64,000 nucleotides of DNA from CAWCWN01 sp963799245. GTDB lineage: Bacteria; Chloroflexota; Ktedonobacteria; Ktedonobacterales; Ktedonobacteraceae. The stretch is from the NCBI GenBank assembly GCA_963799245.1, contig CAWCWN010000004.1, positions 248,001-312,000 of the forward strand. The letters run 5' to 3'. The position numbers were made by a program, and so were the translations under genes. The notes beneath the pieces are model-generated. The model was not told the origin of the DNA. It saw nothing but the letters and a program-made list of their open reading frames with translations, and searched no databases. Below are positions 48,333-56,265 of the stretch, in pieces (position 1 is the first letter of the stretch; each line of letters starts with the position of its first letter).

Positions 48333-49579
48333 ATGACTCTGCACACGGGCTCGTCTTCAATGACAAATTCAACTGACCCGGCATTGAGCCTTTACCATCT
48401 GCTCGATCCTGAGGTTCTCGCTAACCCTTATCCTTTGTACCATCGACTTCGCAGCGAGGACCCGGTACACTGGGATCATTTTCTGCATACATGGGTAGCG
48501 ACACGTTATATGGATGTTGTAGCAGTATTTCAGCGCTTCTCGGCCAATCGTACGCCAACTCCTGAACAATTTACAGCAATGGGCATGTCGTCATTGACGC
48601 CACTTGCCCAGGTGATGGTGCAGCCAGATGTTGTTTCTGGACCCACCAGCTCATGGGCGGATACGAGGCCTCGCATCGAAAGCATTCACCTCACGGCGGG
48701 TGGAAGTCCTGCGCTCACATATCCAGCACATTACCAATAGTTTGCTGGAAGCTGTGCAGGACAAGGGACAAATGGACGTGATCGCTGACCTGGCTTACCC
48801 TTTGCCCGCCATTGTCACTGCTGAGTTGCTGGGAGTACCAGCCTCCGACTGGAGACAACTTACCGCCTGGTCATCCGATTACGCCCAGGTACTCGGTAAC
48901 TTCCAGCACAATCCCGATCGCGTAAGACAGGTGATTCGCAGCCTGGAAGAGATGCTGGCCTACTTTCACGCCGCAGTACGCGAGCAGCGCAAACACCCTA
49001 TTGATGGCCTCATCAGTGCCTACTTAGCGGCGGAAATTGATGGCGATCGCCTGAGTGAGGATGAAGTGGTTGCCAACGTCATTGTGACCATGGTTGGCGG
49101 CCAGGAGACCACCACCAATTTGATTGGAAATGGCATACTAACCCTGCTGCGTCATCCGGATCAGTTGGAGAAACTAAGGGCAGACCTGCTCACTGATTCC
49201 ATCTGCGGTGGAGGAACTGCTGCGCTACGAGAGCCCTAGCCAGCAGACCGCACGCCTGGCTCCCGAAGACGTGGTGCTGGGTGGGAAAACTATCAAGAAG
49301 CGCCAGGCGGTCATTGCGGTGATGGGAGCGGCGAACCGTGATCCAGAGAGGTTCCCGGATCCCGATCGCCTCGATATCTGCCGCCAGGATAACCGGCACC
49401 TGGCGTTCGCCTGGGCGAGTCATTTCTGCTTTGGCGCCGCAATAGCGCGCATCGAAGGCCAGGTAGCGTTCGAGAGCGTTTTGCGCCGCATGCCCAATCT
49501 GGGCCTGAAACCCCATCCATTAACGTGGCGACAAAATCTGGGGTTGCGAGGCCTGACGGCGCTACCAGTCACATTTTAG
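48333..49579 (+). pseudogene. Cytochrome P450, two frameshifts
   Basis: The start MTLHTGSSSMTNSTDPALSL follows GGAGGAGTAAGT. Blocks: ANPYPLYHRLRSEDPVHWD; then, after a shift near 48630, MLFLDPPAHGRIRGLASKAF (C helix), the I-helix MVGGQETTTNLIGNG, and, after a shift near 49200, VEELLRYESPSQQTARLAPE with the E-x-x-R motif and the heme loop FAWASHFCFGAAIARIEGQV with the Cys ligand. The usual first Gly of the heme loop is Ala. Length when joined is about 410 residues, CYP107-like. Next to a lone A-T protein, a role in hydroxylating the bound amino acid is likely by analogy with NovH/NovI-type pairs, but is inferred. Confidence 0.8.
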
Positions 49580-49871
49580 TCTTTCCAGATTTAGGAACAT
49601 TTGGCGTAACTATTCAGGTACCCTCGCAGGAGGTGTAAATCCAGATCTGGCAGGGGCTCACACACTACAGATCATTCATTTGTACAAGCTCTCGCAGCGA
49701 CTAGGATATTTCACCGTTCGTCTGCTATGAATGTAGGCTAGATCAGCAGTGATGCTCCAAAGCTATCAATGGATTCGATTGCCATGAGGGCGATTGTATT
49801 AAAATGTAATCTCCTCAATACAGATACCAGGCGGGCTCGGGGGGACCTGGATAGTTACAAAGGAGATAAAT
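49580..49871. other. Intergenic, no gene recognised
   Basis: No coding or structural signal stands out. A single AGCTATCA near 49757 is isolated and lacks the 22-bp array. Confidence 0.4.
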
Positions 49872-51337
49872 GTGTCGAAACACGTGATGCAAGATGGATG
49901 GGAAGATGTTACTTCATCTGGAGGACGACTCGATTCAAAGAGGTGTGAACAGCAACGTAAATTAACGTCGTCTGATATCTGGCAATTTCTGCGCTTCTGT
50001 ATTGTAGGCACATCTAATGCAGTGATCGACTTTGGAGTCTTAAACCTGCTGTTGTGGTTATATCCAACAAAGGATACGTGGACAACACTTGGTTATAACT
50101 CGATTGCCGTGTTGCTGGCATCTAACAACAGCTTCTTCTGGAATAAGTACTGGACATTCCAGAAGCGAAGTCCTATCACTTTTCAGGAGACCTACCGCTT
50201 TATCGTAATTGCCGGGGGAACAACGCTCATGAACGACACGCTCATGTTGCTGCTTGGCAAAATTTTCCCTGGAATCATGAGCAGTAGCCTTCTTGGAGCG
50301 AATGCCTTAAAGCTTGGTGCAATCATTGGCACCATGTCCATCTCCTTTTTCGGGATGCGGCTCTGGGTCTTCTTTCAGCATAGACTCGCAGATGAAACAC
50401 GATCGTTTGCGGGCTATGAGACGGAAAATCTTCCGGCTCTAAAATTTGTGTATGATAACGATACAGTCATTGCAGGTGCGCTAAAACCTGTACACACGGT
50501 TGATACAGCTGTTCAACATACGTCTAGCAAGCTAAAGTCAAGTGTAGTAGTCGATACTCCCATCAGTAAATCTGAGAGGAACTCTCCTATGAGGACATTA
50601 ATCATCATTCCCACGTATAACGAGTCGGAGAATCTTTCATTGCTTCTGAGACAGATCTTCTCATATGCTCCTGTAACTGATGTACTGGTCGTCGATGATA
50701 ATTCTCCAGATGGGACAGGGAAACTTGCTGAAAAGATAAGAGAGCAGAATTCCCAGGTATATGTTTTACATCGCCCAGGTAAACTCGGCTTAGGCACTGC
50801 TTATATTGCAGGGTTCAAATATGCAATTCAACATGGCTATGATGCCACCTTCGAGATGGATGCCGATTTCTCGCATGATCCTCGTTTCCTTCCTGATTTT
50901 CTCCAGGCCATTGGAGGGGCAGACCTAGTCATAGGTTCACGATATATCCCCGGGGAAGCACTCCCAACTGGTCTTTTGTGCGTCGTCTAATAAGCGGTAG
51001 TGGAAACATTTTTGCTCGCTTCATGCTGGATATTCCCATCCATGATTGCACAGGCGGGTTTCGCTGTTATCGCCGTCATGTCTTACAGAATATTGACTTA
51101 GATGCTGTTCAATCACGTGGCTATGCATTTCAAGTAGAAATGACGCATCGTGTACTGAAGAAGGGTTTCAAGATTGTAGAGACTCCCATCACTTTTATGG
51201 ATCGATGTCTTGGAAAGTCAAAGATGTCACGGAAAATCGTTATCGAGGCTTTCACCTATGTTTTGCGAACGCGCTTTAGTAAACAGTCTTACAAGAGCCC
51301 ATCTATCAAGTTGCAAAGCAATGACCGCGTTACTTAG
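49872..51337 (+). pseudogene. GtrA-polyprenyl-phosphate sugar synthase fusion, one frameshift
   Basis: GTG start with AAAGGAG upstream. Residues about 35-175 form a GtrA-like four-helix domain: IWQFLRFCIVGTSNAVIDFG, LASNNSFFWNKYWTFQKRSP and GAIIGTMSISFFGMRLWVFF. A linker of about 65 residues leads to a GT2 domain: MRTLIIIPTYNESENLSLLL, VVDDNSPDGTGKLAEKI, EMDADFSHDPRFL. An extra base near 50960 breaks the frame; the rest (PNWSFVRRLISGSGNIFARF, IHDCTGGFRCYRRHVL, GYAFQVEMTHRVLKKG) ends at 51337. The GT2 part is a dolichyl/polyprenyl-phosphate mannose synthase type. GtrA domains are thought to move such lipids across the membrane. Having GtrA first is less common than the reverse order. Confidence 0.75.
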
Positions 51338-51342
51338 CAAAA

Positions 51343-51693
51343 CTAACTAACATTCCCAGGAAGGTGATTTGCTGCCATATTGCGCACGCCCAGCAGATCC
51401 ATAAGCGCCAGGACGGTGCAATTGAGCAGAGCCAGCAGCGCCGGAACATGCCGCGTCCGCACTTGCGAGCGATCTTCCTGCAGCGTCACATCGCGCCGGA
51501 AGCCAAATCGGCATGCATGCTGGGTTGATTGTCCTTGGCTATGAGGACGTAATCGCCTCCGTCGACGCGCATAGGCAAAGACGATCCGCCAGGCTTGCTC
51601 GTCGGTGGTTCGAATGAGATACTGTTTTGGCATGCCAAAGACCTCCAAGGCGTTCCGACTAGCTTCGAAGGTCTTTTTTTGCGAGCTCATCAA
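51343..51693 (-). pseudogene. Small reading with ISAs1-like transposase tail
   Basis: The central part, FRRDVTLQEDRSQVRTRHVP followed by ALLALLNCTVLALMDLLGVR, resembles the C-terminal region of ISAs1/H-repeat transposases. The flanking residues are not recognised. Probably an IS leftover. Confidence 0.45.
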
Positions 51694-51753
51694 TCGATAA
51701 GCTCTACCCCAAAATTTCGGGGTGTCTCATGTTTGTATTTTGACAATAAACCT

Positions 51754-52215
51754 TCATGAAGGGATCATATTGGTGAGGCTACACCCTCTTTCGCGAATAT
51801 TAGAAATTTCTAGATTAAAGCAATGAAGCTTGATACGTAGCGAGGTTAGCGCACGGCGGATGGGCCTCAATTCCTGTGGCCCTGTTCCATGCATTTGCGC
51901 TTCCTGAAGACGCTGGCGGCAGTAGTTGATTGAGGCTTCAGTCACCACGTTTGCTGTAACATGCGCCAGTAACACTTCATACGGACAGTAGTGCGGAAAT
52001 GATTCCAGAATCGGAACGACAACGCGTGTTTCATTGTCGCTAAATTGCCGGGCTATGATGAGTTGAGGACCATCGGATAATAGAGACAATGTACGTGTCT
52101 GCAGGTTTAAGGCGAGTATTTTGCCAGGAGGGAGTAGACCCGGTACAGTGTAATGACAGGTTTTTATCTCCTCTGCTTTTGCTTTGGGTATCTGGATTGA
52201 CTGAATCTTTAACAT
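51754..52215 (-). CDS. Hypothetical protein, 153 residues
   Basis: The minus-strand ATG at 52215 is preceded by AAAGGAAG. The protein is soluble, with a likely beta-rich first half (PGKILALNLQTRTLSLLSDG, TRVVVPILESFPHYCPYEVL) and a helical second half (RRALTSLRIKLHCFNLEISN). It contains three cysteines and no motif I recognise. It is an uninterrupted, plausible gene between an IS leftover and a small monooxygenase-like gene. Confidence 0.55.
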   Translation of the reverse strand: MLKIQSIQIPKAKAEEIKTCHYTVPGLLPPGKILALNLQTRTLSLLSDGPQLIIARQFSDNETRVVVPILESFPHYCPYEVLLAHVTANVVTEASINYCRQRLQEAQMHGTGPQELRPIRRALTSLRIKLHCFNLEISNIRERGCSLTNMIPS

Positions 52216-52439
52216 ACGGCCTTCCTTTGTTTAAGCATGACAAACATCAGAGACGCACTTAGTAAACTAATAAGCATCTACTTAGCGGTCTAATTTGGAT
52301 ATATTGGTAAGGAGACGATTTGCTTTGCTCCCATCTTTATTACTGGCAAACTTCTACTCTCATACCCGTAATTCGCTCAAGCGAATTGCAGAAGAACAGT
52401 CATTGGATATGGAATCTTTGGCTTAGCCGTATAAAGTTG

Positions 52440-52739
52440 TCAATGTAACTTCCACACTCTCGTGTATTCCTTCTGTAATATCCCTCCCTCGGTCAGAGAT
52501 ACCAGGCGATAATACCATGCATCCAGTTTAAGATCGTTTGTTGCCTCGCGTGCTTTTTCCTCGCTCTCGAACTGCGCAATAGCGATAAAATCGCGAGACG
52601 TCTGGATATTTCTGAATAACTGCCATGTAAGATAATTTGTAGCCTTAAGGCCTTGATTGCGCTGCCAGTCCTCGTGTAAGGCTATGATGGCATCCTCCGC
52701 GCTGATTTTGGCACGAAAGGTGGATACGATCATAAACAT
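52440..52739 (-). CDS. ABM-like dimeric alpha/beta-barrel protein
   Basis: 99 residues, MFMIVSTFRAKISAEDAIIA ... NYLTWQLFRNIQTSRDFIAI ... DAWYYRLVSLTEGG. The beta-alpha-beta pattern and length fit the antibiotic-biosynthesis-monooxygenase (ABM) or related ferredoxin-like barrel families. GGGAAG stands near the start. These proteins often act as small oxygenases or stress proteins. No catalytic residue can be assigned. Confidence 0.5.
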   Translation of the reverse strand: MFMIVSTFRAKISAEDAIIALHEDWQRNQGLKATNYLTWQLFRNIQTSRDFIAIAQFESEEKAREATNDLKLDAWYYRLVSLTEGGILQKEYTRVWKLH

Positions 52740-52841
52740 ATCCGCTTCCCTCTCTTCTCGACCTGAAATTCTCGCCAGTGTTAGCCGGTCGCGGAGGTTG
52801 CTTGAGGGTCATGTTTAGAAGTATAGCCTGTAATAGCTCGT

Positions 52842-53100
52842 TGTGCATCGGAGAAACTTCTCATTTTTGAAGGAAATAGCAAAAGTGATGCATCCTCGAC
52901 CGCAATAGGGAGTAATAACTATCGCATGACGGTGGAAGAAGAGGGCGGCCAGGTAGTTGAAATTCATGTGTTTTACCTTCTGATAAAAGCTCGATGGATA
53001 GCGGAGAAAATTCTCATCTTTTTGAGAAGAGGGCAAAATGTCGTATCCTCGAACAGAATAGGAAGTAATACCTATCGAGTGTGGATGGCAATAGAAAGTG
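52842..53100. repeat. Imperfect 148-bp tandem direct repeat
   Basis: Two similar blocks, about 52848-52925 and 52996-53075, are offset by 148 bp. Each starts with a short hairpin (CGGAGAAACTTCTC or CGGAGAAAATTCTC) and carries ATCCTCGA and AATAGG-AGTAATA-CTATCG. Non-coding as far as can be seen, lying 3' of comM. Confidence 0.65.
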
Positions 53101-53217
53101 GCAAGCCGTATTGTGGGCAAAAAGGTCAGCATGAGTACTATCTGCGGCAAGTGCAGACTCCCGATGCTTTGCTTCTTGAAGCAAGCTCCAGCTTCCGCTG
53201 ATGACTGTGCCCAACGG

Positions 53218-54747
53218 CTATATGCCCACCCTCGGCCGGTATTGGATTGCCTCGGCGACGTGATTGGCCATAATCTGTTCGCTTGCGGCCAGGTCGGCGA
53301 TCGTTCGCGCCAGTTTGAGCACGCGATGGTAGGCGCGTGCCGAAAGGTGCAGCTGCTGCATAGCGGCTTTGAGCAGCCTCTCTGCCGTGGGCTCCACCTC
53401 ACAGTGGGCATGCACCGCGGCGGGCCCCATCTCCGCGTTGCAGGTCGAGGGCTCGCCGGCGAGGCGCTGCAGCTGGCACTCGCGGGCCGCCTGTACGCGC
53501 TGGCGGATGACCGCCGAGCTCTCGACCTGGCGCTTGTCAGCCAGTTTCTCGTATGCGACGCGCGGCACCTCGATATGGATGTCAATGCGGTCGAGCAGGG
53601 GGCCGCTGATACGTTTCTGGTAGCGCGAGATCGCTGTGACCGAGCAGGTGCACTCTCTGACCGGGTCGCCAAAGAAGCCGCAAGGACAGGGATTCATGCT
53701 TGCCACAAGCATAAAACTCGCGGGATAGGTGATGGTGCCCTGGGCGCGTGAAATGGTTACGAGCTTATCCTCCAGCGGCTGGCGCAGCACCTCCAGCACG
53801 ATCTGTCCAAACTCGGGGAGCTCATCAAGAAACAGGACGCCCCGGTGCGCCAGGCTGATCTCGCCCGGGCGCGGCGAACGTCCCCCACCCACAAGCCCCG
53901 CGTTGCTGATCGTGTGGTGAGGCGCACGGAAAGGTCGCTGTAATAGCAAAGGGGTGTCCGCCGGCAGCATGCCGCAGACGCTATAAATTTTTGTGATCTC
54001 GAGAGCCTCATCAAGCGTCATGCGCGGGAGAATAGAAGGCAGGCAGCGCGCGAGCAGCGTCTTCCCCGCTCCCGGCGGTCCGCTCATCAATATGTTATGC
54101 CCGCCGCTTGCCGCCACCTCCAGGGCGCGTTTGACGTGTTCCTGGCCGCGCACCGCCGCCATATCCTGCCCATAGTTTTCGTGATCAAGCGTGGTAAGCA
54201 GGGCCGGGTCGGGTATATACGGCTCGATGCGCCGTTCACCATTGAGGTGAGCAACCAGCTGTGCCAGCGTCTCTACCGGGTAGATGGTAACGCCCCCTAT
54301 GAGGGCCGCCTCCGCGGCATCGACCGCGGGCACAAAGACGACCGCGAGGTGTCTCTCCCTGGCCCTGGCCACCATTGGCAAGATCCCCCGGGTATGGCGC
54401 AGGGCGCCATTCAGGGCCAGTTCTCCCAGAAAGAGGCAGGTGTCCAGCTGCAGTTCGCTGCCGATCTGCTCTGATGCGAGAAGTAGACCTATGGCTATAG
54501 GAAGGTCATAGGCGGGACCCTCTTTGCGGAAATCGGCCGGGGCAAGGTTCGCGGTGATACGTCTCTGTGGGTAGAGGCAGCCACTGTTTTTAATCGCTGC
54601 GCGCACACGTTCACGCGACTCATTGATTGCCGCGTCGGGCAGCCCGACAATCGTAAAGGCCGGGAGGCCATTGGCTATATCGACCTCCACTTCGATAAGT
54701 ACTCCATCCAGGCCAATGACCGCGCAGCTCTGTACCTTTGCCAGCAT
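53218..54747 (-). CDS. comM: YifB/ComM family Mg-chelatase-like AAA ATPase
   Basis: 509 residues, uninterrupted. The N-terminal ChlI-type domain is GLPAFTIVGLPDAAINESRE and LAPADFRKEGPAYDLPIAIG. The AAA core has Walker A GPPGAGKTLLARCLPSILP, Walker B GVLFLDELPEF and a sensor region SFMLVASMNPCPCGFFGDP with the family's cysteines. The C-terminal Mg_chelatase_C part has LSARAYHRVLKLARTIADLA. ComM in naturally competent bacteria is a helicase that speeds branch migration of taken-up DNA; the family is near-universal and chromosomal. It marks host backbone in an IS-crowded window. Confidence 0.9.
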   Translation of the reverse strand: MLAKVQSCAVIGLDGVLIEVEVDIANGLPAFTIVGLPDAAINESRERVRAAIKNSGCLYPQRRITANLAPADFRKEGPAYDLPIAIGLLLASEQIGSELQLDTCLFLGELALNGALRHTRGILPMVARARERHLAVVFVPAVDAAEAALIGGVTIYPVETLAQLVAHLNGERRIEPYIPDPALLTTLDHENYGQDMAAVRGQEHVKRALEVAASGGHNILMSGPPGAGKTLLARCLPSILPRMTLDEALEITKIYSVCGMLPADTPLLLQRPFRAPHHTISNAGLVGGGRSPRPGEISLAHRGVLFLDELPEFGQIVLEVLRQPLEDKLVTISRAQGTITYPASFMLVASMNPCPCGFFGDPVRECTCSVTAISRYQKRISGPLLDRIDIHIEVPRVAYEKLADKRQVESSAVIRQRVQAARECQLQRLAGEPSTCNAEMGPAAVHAHCEVEPTAERLLKAAMQQLHLSARAYHRVLKLARTIADLAASEQIMANHVAEAIQYRPRVGI

Positions 54748-54900
54748 TACCTGCCTGCCTACCTTTCAATTATTCTTTCACCTGTTTCCAACCGTTATAG
54801 CAGCATATTCTTGACGCGCGCGAAGGATGCGGTAATCGGCTGGACCTCTCCCCCTACAGGTACTAATAATGCATGAGTTTGGAAATAATTGCAAGTGCCG

Positions 54901-55130
54901 CTAGTGCTTAGGCAGGCGCGCTTGCTGCAGGCGTAAAGCGATCTCAGGCAAATGATCACGCACATGCCCGATGCAGAGCATACTCAGCAATTCCCAGACG
55001 GGCGCGCCCTGGAAGATCCAGGGGGCCTCCTGGCGAATGGCGGGGTCCTGGTAGATGGCAAAAGGTGCAATGTGGGCGGCAATATCAGGCACCTGGTCGA
55101 GTTCGTCTCTAACCAGGCGACGATGGGCTC
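54901..55130 (-). pseudogene. DinB-like protein, C-terminal remnant
   Basis: The reading RLRAHRRLVRDELDQVPDIA, FAIYQDPAIRQEAPWIFQGA, MLCIGHVRDHLPEIALRLQQ resembles the last helices of DinB/DUF664-type four-helix proteins, where the His in GHVRDH would be a metal ligand. A stop lies in frame just upstream at about 55134, and no start is convincing. It follows the ABM gene on the same strand. Confidence 0.4.
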
Positions 55131-55145
55131 GGAGACGTTAGCGGC

Positions 55146-55445
55146 CTAGGCCAGCGGCTTCTGCTCATACACAACCTCACCATCATGCCATTCCGGTTCT
55201 GCCTCCAGCAATGGCAGCATCTGACGATAACGCGCATCCTGTTCAGGACTGCGCGCATTGGCCATGTAGGTTTCTTTGCTGGAGAAGAGGACGGCCAGAT
55301 AGTAGTCATGCGCATCAGTATCCATACGATAGACGTAGGTTGCGACAAAACCAGGCACCCTCGCCGCCTGAAAAATGCGCATCTGTTCCTCAAACTGTGC
55401 TTCAGCTCCCGGCTTGAGGCGATAGCGTGCAATTGTTCCATACAT
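55146..55445 (-). CDS. ABM-like small monooxygenase-type protein
   Basis: 99 residues from the ATG at 55445, with AAAGGGAG upstream; the longer frame to 55544 adds an unconserved leader. Sequence MYGTIARYRLKPGAEAQFEE ... FVATYVYRMDTDAHDYYLAV ... PEQDARYRQMLPLLEAEPEW. The beta-alpha-beta-beta pattern is that of ABM-type dimeric barrels. The substrate is unknown. It is followed at once by the DinB-like remnant. Confidence 0.6.
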   Translation of the reverse strand: MYGTIARYRLKPGAEAQFEEQMRIFQAARVPGFVATYVYRMDTDAHDYYLAVLFSSKETYMANARSPEQDARYRQMLPLLEAEPEWHDGEVVYEQKPLA

Positions 55446-55695
55446 AGCAGCTTCTCCCTTTCCTCTCCTGCTCGAGGAGAAGATATGTTTCTCATACTGC
55501 AGAGAACGCAGTGATAAAACTGGACGCTTGTTAAACGATACCATTTTGGCGCATACTTCTCAAGCACGCGCGTCGCGCTGTTGTCCAGGCGCACTCTGAA
55601 GGATGAGGCGAAAATCACCCGTTCGAGCGATGTGAGACGACCGGCCCGCCTCTATACTCTGTCTATGGTCAGCGCGTCTCCGCTGCGTCAACAGA

Positions 55696-56196
55696 GTGAA
55701 TGAGAAAGGAACCTGGCGCTCTTCGTTGAGCGAGATCGAGCGCGCTCTCCACACGCTCGCCAGCCGCGAGAGCAGATATCACCTCTACCAGCGCCTGGCG
55801 GCCCGCTCTAGCCTCGCTCTCGTCCCGCTCAGCTGCTGGCTGCAGTTGCGCTTCCAGGACCAGGCCTCGCTCTCGCAGGAGGACCCGGCTCGGCGGCTCC
55901 ACGCCTCAAACGCAGAGCTCAGCCCTCCCCTGGAACAACTCATCAACAGCGGGCTGGTCGCGACCAGCCCGCCGGCAGAGGGGCAAGCGAGCACGCAGCT
56001 CACCCTCACCATCACCGGCAGGCAGGCGCTCGTTCGATTAGGCAAGGCCTACCACGAGTGCCTGAGCGAACTGCTTGACGGCTGGTCACCAGAGCAGGAG
56101 GCCGAGCTGGCCGCCCTGCTGCGCCGCCTGGCAAAGAACCTGCTCAGTGAAGATACTCATCCGCGCTTAGTGGCGGAGGCCGCGCGAGTCGGCTAA
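55696..56196 (+). CDS. MarR-like winged-helix protein
   Basis: 166 residues from a GTG. It has helices around ERALHTLASRESRYHLYQRL, a possible wing LINSGLVATSPPAEGQASTQ then LTLTITGRQALVRLG, and a terminal dimerisation-type helix WSPEQEAELAALLRRLAKNL. This layout is that of MarR regulators. It is the only regulator-like gene in the window. Divergent from the ABM gene, with about 250 bp between, it may control that pair. There is no evidence that it binds the 22-bp arrays. Confidence 0.55.
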   Translation: MNEKGTWRSSLSEIERALHTLASRESRYHLYQRLAARSSLALVPLSCWLQLRFQDQASLSQEDPARRLHASNAELSPPLEQLINSGLVATSPPAEGQASTQLTLTITGRQALVRLGKAYHECLSELLDGWSPEQEAELAALLRRLAKNLLSEDTHPRLVAEAARVG

Positions 56197-56265
56197 TAAT
56201 CCCCACTCATCCGCGCAGCCATGGGGATTACTGCTACATCGAATGTACTCGAAAGTGAACCCTAG

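Noticed and set aside
52815..53672. A 285-codon minus-strand frame across the 148-bp repeats
   Set aside because: It runs antisense-offset through comM and then through the repeats; the repeated peptides simply reflect the DNA repeat.
55696..56196. The MarR-like protein as regulator of the 22-bp arrays
   Set aside because: MarR proteins bind palindromes, not stepped direct repeats, and no array lies near the gene.
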